Of a DNA stretch of 64,000 bases, positions 8,389-17,666 are shown one piece after another. A model generated the notes under the pieces. That model searched no databases. It worked only from the letters and a program-made list of their open reading frames with translations, and was not told the origin of the DNA. Source of the stretch: Limnobaculum allomyrinae (GTDB lineage Bacteria; Pseudomonadota; Gammaproteobacteria; Enterobacterales; Enterobacteriaceae). The stretch lies in contig NZ_JADRCR010000002.1 in assembly GCF_016649425.1 (NCBI RefSeq), positions 1 to 64,000 of the forward strand, in the 5' to 3' direction. Position 1 is the stretch's first letter; every line of letters begins with the position of its first letter. Made by a program: the position numbers and the translations under genes.

Positions 8389-10775
8389 ATGAAATATAAA
8401 AATAATGAAACCACTGAGTCTGATAAAGGTAGTTTTGCCATAAATCGGCGACAACTTTTACAAGCAGGAAGCGCGTTGGTCGCGTTACCTTTTATTTCTT
8501 CTAAAATAGCAAATGCCACTTCGGAGCCGATTGCACTACCAACTGAAGGTGGAGAAGAACGTATTGTTCAAACCTGTAGTACCTTCGATTGTGGCGGAAA
8601 GTGTGATGTTCGGGTTCATATTAAACAAGGCGCTGTTACCCGAATTAGTACACGTCCGGAGGGGGCTCTTGATGAACAAATGCCGGTGATGCGAGCTTGT
8701 GTTCGGGGGCGGGCATATCGGCAGTTCGTTTATCATCCAAATCGGCTGAAATATCCAATGCTGCGAGTAGGTAAACGTGGTGAAGGTAAATTCAAGCGTA
8801 TTAGCTGGGATGAAGCAACAACTCTGATTGCAGAGCAAATGAAACGTATTGGCGACACCTATGGGCCGGCCTCGCGTTTTGCTCATGTAGCAACCGGCGT
8901 TTCAGGTGGCTCCTTCTCTGGCGATAAGATGTTAAAGCGCTTGCTGAATCTGACCGGCGGTTATCTTGGCTATTATCATTCCGTCAGTATGGGGAATACA
9001 GCGGCAGCAACGCCTTATACCTATGGTGTTGCCGCTTCAGGTAGTTCACTGGATACACTATCAGATACCAAACTGGTGATTTTGTGGGGACATAACCCGA
9101 CAGAAACCATTTTTGGCCATACCAACCATTTTTATAGAAAGATGAAGGAAAACGGGACGCGTTTTGTTGTGGTCGATCCCCGTTATTCTGATACCGCAAC
9201 CAGCTATGCAGACCAGTGGATCCCACTGCTGCCGACCACTGATAACGCGATGATGGATGCAATGATGTATGTCATCGTGACGGAGAATTTGCACGATAAA
9301 GCCTTTATTGAGCGCCATACCTTAGGATTTGATGAGCAGCATATGCCGGAAGGCATTCCTGCTAATGAATCGCTGGTGGCTTATTTGACGGGGGCAAAAG
9401 ATGGCGTAGCCAAAACGCCGGAATGGGCAGAGAAAATCACGAAAGTACCAGCACAGACCATACGCCAATTGGCGCGGGACTACGCGACAACTAAACCTGC
9501 TGCATTAATTCAAGGGTGGGGCCCACAGCGGCACATTTGTGGTGAACGAACAGCCAGAGCCTCAACACTGTTGGCGACTATCACGGGTAATGTGGGTATT
9601 AAAGGCGGTTGGGCAGGCGGTTATGGCGGTATTGGCAGCCGTAAGTTTATGACGGGTATTGCTCAGCCGCAAAATCCGGTAAAGGCGACTATCTCTATTA
9701 TGAACTGGATGCAGGCAGTAGAAGATGCCTCAAAAGTCAGACCGGAAGATGGTTTAAAAAATGCGGATAAGCTGGATACCAATATCAAAATGATATTTTC
9801 GTTGGCGGGTAACTATCTGGCTAACCAGAATCCGGATATCAATAAAACGATTAAATTGCTGGAAGATGAGTCTAAGGTTGAGTTCATTGTTGCCAGCGAT
9901 CTGTTTCTTACCCCCAGTGCCAAATATGCAGATTTACTCTTACCAGAAACCAGCTTTATGGAACGCTGGAATATCGGCGAAACCTGGGGAACCGGCAGCT
10001 ATTTTATGCTATCCGAAAAAGTGATTGAGCCTGCTTTTGAATGTCGTTCAGATTATGAGTGGCTGCGCGAAGTGGCAGCTAAAATGGGGGTAGAAAAAGC
10101 CTTTAGTGAAGGGCGAGATGAAAAACAGTGGATTGAATATATTGTCGAACAAACGCGAACGGCGATGCCGGAAGAAAATCTACCTTTGAACAATTGAAGG
10201 TACAGCGTCAGCACCTGTTCAAAAGCGCGCCTCACGTTGCCTTTGAAAAGAATATCACTGATCCACAAAACAATCCGTTTACTACACCCTCTGGCAAGAT
10301 AGAGATATTCTCTAAGCGTCTGTATGACATGCAGAATCCTGAAATCCCTGCACTCTCTCACTATGTCCCGGCCACGGAAGGGCCTGAGGATAAATTGATT
10401 GAAAAATATCCTTTACAGATGATTACCTGGAAAGGTAAGCATCGTGCCAACTCCACTCAATATGCCAATCCATGGTTACAGGAAGTTGAACCACAAACGC
10501 TGTGGATAAACCCGCAAGATGCTAAAAACAGGCAAATTGCTCAGGGTGATGAAGTACAGATCTATAACGACCGGGGTGTGAGTCGGGTTCCGGTTGAAGT
10601 GACGTCACGCATAATGCCGGGGGTTGTTGCGATGCGTTCCGGAGCCTGGTGGAGCCCTGATAAAGACGGAGTGGATCGGGGAGGATGCGCTAACGTATTA
10701 ACTTCAACCCGCATGACCGCGTTGGCAAAGGGTAATTCCCATCAGACACTACTGGTTGAGGTGAAAAAAGTATGA
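8389..10775 (+). pseudogene. DMSO-reductase-type molybdoenzyme subunit A, broken by a frameshift
   Basis: Catalytic molybdopterin subunit of the DmsA/YnfE family. Reading frame 1 (8389-10197) gives 602 residues: a Tat signal with INRRQLLQ (RR at 20-21), Fe-S cysteines C63, C68, C72 and C104, and a candidate Mo-ligand serine in YYHSVSMGN. It stops after ENLPLNN. The next frame, from about 10186 to 10775, continues the same family with FEQLKVQRQHLF, TPSGKIEIF and GGCANVLTSTRMT to the end. Inserting one base near 10183-10188 restores one protein of about 796 residues, normal for DmsA. An ORF start at 10194 is therefore not a true gene start. It is either a recent inactivation or a sequencing error. 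The downstream B gene overlaps by ATGA. Confidence 0.88.
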
Positions 10776-11401
10776 CTAATTTTGTGGAATTTAAACCAGT
10801 CAGTGACAAACAACTAGGTTTCTTTATTGATTCTTCGCTGTGTTCCAGTTGCAAAGCCTGTCAGGTTGCCTGTAAAGACAAAAACGATTTGGAAGTTGGT
10901 CGTCGTTTTCGCCGAATCTACTCAGTTACCGGTGGAGGCTTTATTGATAATGGCAGTGGCGCTTATCAGAATAATGTCTATTCGTATAATCTCTCTATTG
11001 CCTGTAATCATTGTGATGACCCAGCTTGCGTGAAGAACTGCCCGACAACGGCAATGCATAAGCGAGAAGGGGATGGCATTGTAAGGGTTAATACAGATAA
11101 ATGTATTGGTTGCGGTTACTGCTCATGGTCATGTCCTTATGGCGCGCCTCAAATGAATAAACAGACCGGACAAATGTCGAAGTGCGATTTCTGTGTTGAT
11201 CTACAGGCTCAGGGAGAATCACCGGTGTGTGTGGCGACCTGCCCGCTAGGGGCAATAAAGTTTGGCCCAATTGAAGCGCTGCGTAAACAATATGGAATGT
11301 TGAGTGAAGTTCGTGGATTGCCTTCTTCGGCAATAACCAAACCGAATCTGGTGATTAAAGCGCATTCTGGTGCTGAAGAGGGAGTAACAAATCATGCATG
11401 A
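10772..11401 (+). CDS. DMSO-reductase-type Fe-S subunit B
   Basis: Electron-transfer subunit with four [4Fe-4S] clusters of the DmsB/YnfG type, passing electrons from the membrane anchor to subunit A. The four cysteine groups are visible: CSSCKACQVAC near the N-terminus, CNHCDDPACVKNCP, CIGCGYCSWSCP, and CDFC with a later CVATCP. The length of 209 residues matches the family. It overlaps the end of the broken A gene by four bases and the C gene by eight bases, so the three are one operon. It is intact and could in principle serve the second operon's A subunit. Confidence 0.9.
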   Translation: MTNFVEFKPVSDKQLGFFIDSSLCSSCKACQVACKDKNDLEVGRRFRRIYSVTGGGFIDNGSGAYQNNVYSYNLSIACNHCDDPACVKNCPTTAMHKREGDGIVRVNTDKCIGCGYCSWSCPYGAPQMNKQTGQMSKCDFCVDLQAQGESPVCVATCPLGAIKFGPIEALRKQYGMLSEVRGLPSSAITKPNLVIKAHSGAEEGVTNHA

Positions 11402-12263
11402 ATGGCCATTAATCCTCTTTACGCTACTGACGCAAGCTGCCGTTGGCGCGACATTATTTTCGGCACTGTATGCCTGCTGGATCAATCATGAATCCGGTGT
11501 TTCTGTAGGTTACTACATCATAAAACCGGTATTGATGATTATCTGTCTGATGGCAGCGATCGGGCTGTTGTGTTCCGTTGCTCATCTTGGTTACCCAATG
11601 AATGCTTTTAACTCATTACGCCATGCAGCAACCTCATGGTTGAGTCGTGAGATTATTTTTACCGGCGTATTTTTTGGGGTTATCTGCCTTATCACATTAC
11701 GTACTTTAATGACCCGGCGTGTATCTCGTACTTTGCTGGCACTGGCGGCATTACTGGGTATTATCGATATCTATTGTATGGGGGAAGTATATCGCCATAC
11801 ACAGATAGTAACCTGGGCACATCTGAATACTCAGTTTACTTTTATCGGTACATTGATAACGCTGGGAGCTTGTATTGCCACGCTGTTGATTACGCTCAGA
11901 AGTAAAGGCAAAGTCAGTGATAAGTTGTTATTTAAGATGGTATGTGTAGCGGTATTACTGACAGGGATTAGCTTGGTTGGGCGTTTGTTGGTACTGCCTG
12001 ATTATCTTGATGAAATACAGCGTTTATCAATGAATGGCATGGTGACCTTTCCTTACGATGCCACAACACTTTTTAACCATTCACCACTCTTACGTTGGGG
12101 AGCATGGGTAGCTGCATTATCAGGTTTGCTGGTCATGTTATTTGCTCTTTACTTCGGCCGTCAGAAAGTGATTTTTCGCCAGCCACTTATGTTGGTATCT
12201 GGTTGCATATTAGTTATTTTGGCTGAAATTATCTTCCGGTATGCTTTTTTCTTAATTAGCTAA
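11394..12263 (+). CDS. DMSO-reductase-type membrane anchor subunit C
   Basis: Integral membrane quinol-oxidising anchor of the DmsC/YnfH family, 289 residues with about eight hydrophobic helices. It begins MHEWPLILFTLLTQ, the hallmark start of this family (HEWPL), and has the conserved CSVAHLGYP segment and SREIIFTGVFFG. It would anchor the A-B pair on the periplasmic face and oxidise menaquinol. It is the last gene of the first dms operon and is followed by a strong palindromic terminator. Confidence 0.88.
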   Translation: MHEWPLILFTLLTQAAVGATLFSALYACWINHESGVSVGYYIIKPVLMIICLMAAIGLLCSVAHLGYPMNAFNSLRHAATSWLSREIIFTGVFFGVICLITLRTLMTRRVSRTLLALAALLGIIDIYCMGEVYRHTQIVTWAHLNTQFTFIGTLITLGACIATLLITLRSKGKVSDKLLFKMVCVAVLLTGISLVGRLLVLPDYLDEIQRLSMNGMVTFPYDATTLFNHSPLLRWGAWVAALSGLLVMLFALYFGRQKVIFRQPLMLVSGCILVILAEIIFRYAFFLIS

Positions 12264-12267
12264 GCGA

Positions 12268-12297
12268 CAGGGCTGGAGAAATATTTCTCCAGCCCTG
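12268..12297 (+). terminator. 30-base perfect palindrome ending the first dms operon
   Basis: The two arms CAGGGCTGGAGAAAT and ATTTCTCCAGCCCTG are perfectly complementary and start five bases after the C-subunit stop codon. No strong T tract follows on the plus strand, but position and stability fit an operon end. Confidence 0.65.
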
Positions 12298-12505
12298 ATC
12301 GATAATGCTTGAATTCAATTATGTATTTCTCATTCCAATAATAGTAAATATTATATTTTCTTTTTTATTCAGATATTAGTTTTAGTTATTTTGAATAAAT
12401 TGAATTATTTATTTGAGTTAAGTGTTAAATGCATTGGTTTATTTTAATTTAAACAACTACATCAATAACCATAATGAGACAGCGTAATCAATTTGGGGGA
12501 TGCTA

Positions 12506-12548
12506 TTGATGTAGATCAGTAAAGTACTTTCTCAAGTAATCGTATTAT
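12506..12548 (+). promoter_or_regulatory. FNR-type promoter of the second DMSO-reductase operon
   Basis: TTGATGTAGATCAG (12506-12519) matches the FNR consensus at 9 of 10 specific positions. A -10-like TATTAT lies at 12543-12548. A start near 12555 puts the FNR site at about -42, the same class II layout as the first operon. The rest of the 330-base gap is AT-rich without an ORF. Confidence 0.7.
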
Positions 12549-12608
12549 CACTTCACATAATAATAAACGTCCTTATATTCCTTTCTTGTTACCATGAGGG
12601 TAATGTCG

Positions 12609-15029
12609 ATGCAGAGCAAAAAAATAGCGCGCCCTGGCGAGGTGTCGCGGCGGGAGTTTATTAAAACTTCCGTGGCTGCCACTGGTGCAGCCGCAGTGGC
12701 GGGGTCATTAACCTTGCCATTTACTACTACGGCGGTTGCAGCACCCGAGGCCGCTTCATCAGAAACCATTAAATACAGTGCTTGTCTGGTTAACTGCGGA
12801 AGCCGTTGCCCACTGAAGGTACATGTTAAAGATGGCGTTATCACTAAAATTTCCAGCGAAACCGATTTTGATGATTCCACTTATGGCGAGCATCAAATTC
12901 GACCCTGTCTGCGGGGGCGTTCAGTGCGTTGGAAAACCTATAACCCTGACCGGATTAAGTATCCGATGCTCCGTACCGGAGCCAGAGGTGAAGGCAAATT
13001 TAAACGTATTAGTTGGGATGAAGCCACAACTATTCTGGCGGATAAATTAAAATATACCGTTGAAAAATATGGTAATGAGGCGATTTACTATCAGTATGGT
13101 TCCGGTTCAACGGGGGCCAACCTGCAAGGTCGTAATGCCTGTAAGCGTATGCTCAATTTGTATGGTGGTTTCCTCGATCAGCACGGAACTTACTCTACGG
13201 CGCAGATCAACACCGTTATGCCGTATGTATACGGCGGTCTGGCAGAAACTCTGCTGCTGGAAATTAAAAACTCCGATCTGGTGGTGATGTTCGGACACAA
13301 TCTGGCAGAAACCCGTATGTCTGGCGGCGGTCAGTTTTATGAAACGCTGAACGCCCTGAAACAAAGTCATGCGCGGGTGATTATTATTGATCCACGTATG
13401 ACCGACAGTGTTACCACGCTGGATGCCGAATGGATCCCTATCTATCCGGGAACCGATAGTGCGCTGGTGGCGGCTATTGGTTACACGCTGATTAAAGAAA
13501 ATCTCACCGATGAAGCGTTCCTGAAAACCTACTGTGTTGGTTGGGATGAAACCACGCTGCCTGAATCTGCGCCAAAAAATGGTTCTTACAAAGATTATTT
13601 GTTAGGAAATGGCCCGGATAATATTGCTAAAACCCCGGAATGGGCGAGCGAAATTACCGGTATTTCACCAACTCGCATTATCCAACTGGCGCGTGAAATT
13701 GGTTCCGCTAAGGCTGCATGGATTTCTCAGGGATGGGGCCTGCAGCGTACCGCCAACGGTGAGCAAGCTTCCCGTTCTATCATGATGTTGCCATTAATGA
13801 CGGGTCACATTGGCCGCGCCGGTACTAACACTGGTGCATGGGGCGGAAACGTAGCCTATTCCGTGCCGGGATTTGCTATCCCTAATCCGATTAAAACTGC
13901 CATTCCTTGCTTTATGTGGACGGATGCCATTACTCGCGGAACCGAGATGACCGCGAAAAATGCGCACGTCAAAAATAAAGATAAGCTGACAACCAACGTG
14001 AAGTTTCTGTGGAATTATGCCAGTAACGTCATGATGAACCAGCATTCGGACGTGAATAGGACTCATGAAATTCTGCAGGATGAATCGCTGTGTGAATTTA
14101 TTCTGGTGTGGGAAACTCACATGACAGCCAGCGCTAAATATGCTGACCTGCTGTTGCCGGATGTGACTTCCGTTGAGTCAAACGATTTGATCAATAACTC
14201 CTATGCCAGTGGTGCTTATAACTACTGTATCCGTTTGCAGAATACCATTGAACCGCTTTGGGAATGTCGCCAGTCTTATGATGTTTTGGCTGAAGTGGCG
14301 CAAAAATTGGGTATTCGCGAGCAGTTTACCGAAGGGCGCACCCACGAGCAGTGGATTGAATATTGCTACAATAAAATGCGCGAAAAGGATCCAACCTTAC
14401 CTGAGTTTGCTCAAACCAATGATAAGGGTATCGTCGCTCGCGTACTGGCAGACAGCTCTAAATCTATTGCATTGAAAGATTATCGTGACGATCCTCAGGC
14501 CAATCCTCTGAAGACCCCGTCGGGCAAAATTGAGATTTACTCAGAAGCTTTGGCGACTATCGCCTCTACCTGGGAATTGACGGAAGGGGATCGTATCCCG
14601 GCCGTGCCTGAGTATTGCCCAACCTTTGAAGGGGTTAGCGATAAGGCTGTACAAGAGCTGTATCCACTTCAAATGACGGGTTTCCACGATAAAGGCCGGG
14701 TGCACTCTTCATACTATTCAGTCGCCATGCTGCGTGAAGCCGTACCTCACATGATGTGGATGAACCCTATTGATGCACGAGCTCGTAAGCTAAATCACGG
14801 TGATATGGCGGAAGTATTTAACGATCGAGGCCGTATTCGTATTGCTGTCAAAGTGACTGAGCGTATTTTGCCGGGCGTTATCGGCGTACCACAGGGCGCA
14901 TGGCGTAATACCAACGAGCAAGGGGTAGATGTGGGCGGATGTATTAATACGCTGACCACCCAACGGCCGTCTCCACTGGCTAAGGGCAATCCTCAACATA
15001 CCAACCTCGTTGAAGTAAAACGTGCATAA
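12609..15029 (+). CDS. DMSO-reductase-type molybdoenzyme subunit A (intact)
   Basis: Periplasmic Mo-bisMGD oxidoreductase of the DmsA/YnfE/YnfF family, 806 residues. It likely reduces DMSO, a related S- or N-oxide, or selenate; the substrate cannot be fixed from sequence. It has a Tat signal VSRREFIKTS (RR at 14-15) and an Fe-S motif ACLVNCGSRCP (C59, C63, C67) with a fourth Cys in RPCLRGRS. The Mo-ligand Ser is in TYSTAQINT, with TPSGKIEIY and GGCINTLTTQRPSPLAKGNP near the end. ATGs exist at 12594, 12603 and 12609; the last is preferred because GAGG lies nine bases upstream. It is followed closely by B, C, DmsD and a ferredoxin gene. Confidence 0.92.
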   Translation: MQSKKIARPGEVSRREFIKTSVAATGAAAVAGSLTLPFTTTAVAAPEAASSETIKYSACLVNCGSRCPLKVHVKDGVITKISSETDFDDSTYGEHQIRPCLRGRSVRWKTYNPDRIKYPMLRTGARGEGKFKRISWDEATTILADKLKYTVEKYGNEAIYYQYGSGSTGANLQGRNACKRMLNLYGGFLDQHGTYSTAQINTVMPYVYGGLAETLLLEIKNSDLVVMFGHNLAETRMSGGGQFYETLNALKQSHARVIIIDPRMTDSVTTLDAEWIPIYPGTDSALVAAIGYTLIKENLTDEAFLKTYCVGWDETTLPESAPKNGSYKDYLLGNGPDNIAKTPEWASEITGISPTRIIQLAREIGSAKAAWISQGWGLQRTANGEQASRSIMMLPLMTGHIGRAGTNTGAWGGNVAYSVPGFAIPNPIKTAIPCFMWTDAITRGTEMTAKNAHVKNKDKLTTNVKFLWNYASNVMMNQHSDVNRTHEILQDESLCEFILVWETHMTASAKYADLLLPDVTSVESNDLINNSYASGAYNYCIRLQNTIEPLWECRQSYDVLAEVAQKLGIREQFTEGRTHEQWIEYCYNKMREKDPTLPEFAQTNDKGIVARVLADSSKSIALKDYRDDPQANPLKTPSGKIEIYSEALATIASTWELTEGDRIPAVPEYCPTFEGVSDKAVQELYPLQMTGFHDKGRVHSSYYSVAMLREAVPHMMWMNPIDARARKLNHGDMAEVFNDRGRIRIAVKVTERILPGVIGVPQGAWRNTNEQGVDVGGCINTLTTQRPSPLAKGNPQHTNLVEVKRA

Positions 15030-15039
15030 GGAGATAGTG

Positions 15040-15657
15040 ATGAAACAGTATGGTTTTTACGTAGATAGCTCCAAGTGCACAGGGTGTAAAACTTGTCAGA
15101 TTAGCTGCAAAGACGAAAAGGATTTGCAACTGGGGCCAAAACTGCGCCGGGTTTATGAGTTTGGTGGAGGTACCTGGTCTAAGCAGGGAAATTTATGGAC
15201 ACAAAACGTGTTCAATTATTATCTGTCTATTGCCTGTAACCATTGTTCTAAACCAACTTGTGTAGAAGGGTGCCCGACAGGGGCAATGCATAAGCGTGCG
15301 GAAGATGGACTGGTAGTGGTTAATCAGGATATCTGTGTTGGCTGCCGCTATTGTGAAATGCGCTGTCCTTATGGCGCACCTCAGTTTGATGAATCGAAGA
15401 AAGTCATGGCCAAGTGTGATGGTTGCTATGAGCGAGTAGGGCAAGGGCTGAAACCAGTTTGTGTCGAATCTTGTCCTCAGCGTGCGTTGGACTTTGATGA
15501 AATCAGTGTATTGCATGAAAAGTACGGCTATCAAAATGGCGTTGCTCCATTGCCGGATCCATCGCTGACCTCACCGAATCTGGTGATTAAAGCCCATCGG
15601 GATGCAAAACCTTGCGGTGATACATCCGGTCATATTCAGAATCCGGCGGAGGTGTAA
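15040..15657 (+). CDS. DMSO-reductase-type Fe-S subunit B (second operon)
   Basis: Four-cluster ferredoxin-like subunit of the DmsB/YnfG family, 205 residues. It starts MKQYGFYVDSSKCTGCKTCQ, the standard N-terminus, with an AAGGAGA ribosome-binding site overlapping the stop codon of the A gene. An upstream in-frame ATG at 15022 is rejected because it lies inside the A gene with no ribosome-binding site. Cysteine groups are CTGCKTCQISC, CNHCSKPTCVEGCP, CVGCRYCEMRCP and CDGC with CVESCP. It transfers electrons between the membrane quinol site and the molybdenum subunit. Confidence 0.93.
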   Translation: MKQYGFYVDSSKCTGCKTCQISCKDEKDLQLGPKLRRVYEFGGGTWSKQGNLWTQNVFNYYLSIACNHCSKPTCVEGCPTGAMHKRAEDGLVVVNQDICVGCRYCEMRCPYGAPQFDESKKVMAKCDGCYERVGQGLKPVCVESCPQRALDFDEISVLHEKYGYQNGVAPLPDPSLTSPNLVIKAHRDAKPCGDTSGHIQNPAEV

Positions 15658-15658
15658 G

Positions 15659-16435
15659 ATGCATGAGTTACCACTGGTATTTTTTACCGTACTTGGACAA
15701 AGCGCCGTAGGGCTGTTTTTGTTGGCCTTTGTCAGCTATCAGCTCAAATTAAGCGACTGGGAACAGCTCAGACGAGCCAACCTGTTGGCACTGGTGTTGA
15801 TGGCGATTGGCCTGATCTGCAGTATTTTCCACCTGGGGCAGATTTTCCGCATGTTTAACGTGATGGCCGGAATAGGTCGCTCACCAATGAGTAATGAAAT
15901 CGCGCTATGTGGCGCTTTCTTTGCTTTGGCTTGCGGTACTCTGTTCTTTAGCTACATCAAGAAAAACGTCGGGATCGCCAGCGTACTCAATGTGGCAACC
16001 ATTCTGCTTGGGTTGGCTTTTGTCTGGTCAATTACCAAAGTGTATCAACTGCAAACCGTAGGCAGTTGGAATACGGGCTACACCGCACAGCAAATGTGGC
16101 TTACCGTATTGGTTGGCGGCGGAGCCTGTGCTGTTTTAGCCGGGGTTCGTAAGGTTGGTGCCATTGCGTTATTGATTGGTGCAATTGTCAGTCTGGTGGC
16201 TAAACCGGGTTATTTGAGCTTTGTTAATCAGGTTGAACCCGCACTCTCTTCCCAACAGACGCTGTTTTGGGGTATTCAGACCTTCTGTCTGGCTCTGGCG
16301 GTGCTGGTTGCGGTAGTGGTGTTGATTAAACATAAGGGCTTGGGTTCTGTTCTGGCTCTTGGTTCTGCTGGTGTGGTAGTTGGAGAACTGGCTTCCCGCG
16401 TTGCATTTTACAATTTGTGGTCAATAGCCATGTAA
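15659..16435 (+). CDS. DMSO-reductase-type membrane anchor subunit C (second operon)
   Basis: DmsC/YnfH-type anchor, 258 residues from the ATG at 15659, with about eight hydrophobic helices. The start MHELPLVFFTVLGQSAVG is the family's typical N-terminus and GGAGG precedes it, so a longer reading from 15602 is rejected. Conserved CSIFHLGQ and SNEIALCGAFF segments are visible. It binds and oxidises menaquinol and holds A and B at the outer face of the inner membrane. Only two bases separate it from the B stop. Confidence 0.92.
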   Translation: MHELPLVFFTVLGQSAVGLFLLAFVSYQLKLSDWEQLRRANLLALVLMAIGLICSIFHLGQIFRMFNVMAGIGRSPMSNEIALCGAFFALACGTLFFSYIKKNVGIASVLNVATILLGLAFVWSITKVYQLQTVGSWNTGYTAQQMWLTVLVGGGACAVLAGVRKVGAIALLIGAIVSLVAKPGYLSFVNQVEPALSSQQTLFWGIQTFCLALAVLVAVVVLIKHKGLGSVLALGSAGVVVGELASRVAFYNLWSIAM

Positions 16436-16441
16436 CCATTT

Positions 16442-16469
16442 CAGGCTGACCGGAGAGCCGGTCAGCCTG
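16442..16469 (+). terminator. Perfect hairpin between anchor gene and dmsD
   Basis: CAGGCTGACCGG and CCGGTCAGCCTG form a perfect 12-bp stem with an AGAG loop. No T run follows, so it probably limits read-through or protects the A-B-C transcript 3' end, keeping the chaperone gene at lower expression. Confidence 0.55.
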
Positions 16470-16499
16470 TTGTGAAACACTCAAAAAGGCCCTGCTGTT

Positions 16500-17084
16500 A
16501 TGCTAATGAATACCACTATTCCCCGAATTATCGGAGCCTGCTTTTATTATCCGCCTCAAACGGCGTTGATCGCAGTATTACCCGATTTGGTAACACTATT
16601 TCCCTGGCCGCAGCCAGAGTCGGTTCGTCAACAAACTGAGCGCCTGACTGAGTTTGATGCAGAAACCTTGATGCATGATTATTCCATGTTGTTTGAAGGA
16701 ATAGGGGTAATGCCCGCACCTCCCTGGGGCTCAGTCTATCTGGAGCGTGAAAATCTGTTGATGGGAGATTCCACCCTCAATTATCGTCAGTTCCTTGCTC
16801 AGCAGGGAATGGTGACCAATACCGATAACCCGGAACCGGAAGATCAGTTTGGCTTGATGTTAATGGCCTTTGCTTATTTACTGGAATCAGATAAACCGGC
16901 GGCAGCGCAACAGTTGCTGAGCGAACATTTGTTGCCTTGGGCAGAACGTTATCTGACATTGGTACAGGCCAGTGATACTGAGCAAGACTTTTATCCACAA
17001 TTGGCAGAGATAGCCAGGCTCTATCTGCAAACCCTTCAACAGCAGCTTAATGTGCCGGTTGAAGCAAAGGAACTTTATCTCTGA
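16500..17084 (+). CDS. dmsD: TorD/DmsD-family Tat proofreading chaperone
   Basis: Cytoplasmic all-helical redox enzyme maturation protein, 194 residues, that binds the twin-arginine leader of the DmsA-type subunit until cofactor insertion is complete. Landmarks match E. coli DmsD: FYYPPQTA near the start, PPWGSVYLERENLLMGDST around residues 75-93, NPEPEDQFG, and HLLPWAERYL. An alternative ATG lies two codons downstream (16506). It sits after the A-B-C genes and overlaps the following ferredoxin gene by one base, so it belongs to the same operon behind a hairpin. Confidence 0.9.
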   Translation: MLMNTTIPRIIGACFYYPPQTALIAVLPDLVTLFPWPQPESVRQQTERLTEFDAETLMHDYSMLFEGIGVMPAPPWGSVYLERENLLMGDSTLNYRQFLAQQGMVTNTDNPEPEDQFGLMLMAFAYLLESDKPAAAQQLLSEHLLPWAERYLTLVQASDTEQDFYPQLAEIARLYLQTLQQQLNVPVEAKELYL

Positions 17085-17623
17085 TGAAAGATGAGCGCTT
17101 TTATAAAGCTTATATGGAGCATCGAACCGTTAGCCGACGGGGGTTGCTGCGTGGTTTGCTTAAAGGTGCTCAGACTATCCCTGATTTATCGGTGGTGAGT
17201 CATCATCAAAAAGCCGAAGTGATTCGTCCGCCGGGAGCTGTTGATGAGGCAATTTTTCAACAGACTTGTACCGGTTGTGGAGATTGCGCTTCCGCCTGCC
17301 CTGAGTTTTTGATCGTACTGAACGCATCTCTGCCTGAGCTCGATTTTATTTCCAATTATTGTACCCGCTGCGAACGTTGTGTTCAGGCCTGCGGTACCGG
17401 TGCCTTGCAAAGCGGTTTATTCAATATTAATGCTCGATCTGAGTTAAATCATGCTTGTCAAAACAGCTATATGTATTGCGATAGCTGTTCCGGGCGCTGT
17501 GATAAAAACGCTATTCAGTGGCAAAGCGGGCGGGCACCGGTTATTAAAACTGAACGGTGCGATGGCTGTGGCGAATGTGTATTTGTTTGTCCGGTAAATG
17601 CACTGGAAATGGTGGTAATATAA
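17084..17623 (+). CDS. NapF-like polyferredoxin
   Basis: Cytoplasmic ferredoxin-type protein of 179 residues resembling NapF. The N-terminus carries SRRGLLRGLLKG as in NapF, then CTGCGDCASACP, CTRCERCVQAC, an atypical group (CQNSYMYCDSCSGRC) and CDGCGECVFVCP, enough for three or four Fe-S clusters. NapF helps Fe-S loading of the periplasmic nitrate reductase before export. By analogy this copy could serve the DmsA-type subunit, but that role is inference. The start codon overlaps the dmsD stop (TGATG), showing tight coupling with the chaperone. Confidence 0.82.
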   Translation: MKDERFYKAYMEHRTVSRRGLLRGLLKGAQTIPDLSVVSHHQKAEVIRPPGAVDEAIFQQTCTGCGDCASACPEFLIVLNASLPELDFISNYCTRCERCVQACGTGALQSGLFNINARSELNHACQNSYMYCDSCSGRCDKNAIQWQSGRAPVIKTERCDGCGECVFVCPVNALEMVVI

Positions 17624-17666
17624 CGGTCGTTGATTATTCGATAACCGGTTTTAGGGAAGAGAGATT

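Noticed and set aside
10183-10200. Programmed ribosomal frameshift in the first dmsA-like gene
   Set aside because: No slippery heptamer or downstream pseudoknot-like pairing is visible at the break, and the intact paralogue downstream has none. A simple 1-base loss is the better explanation.
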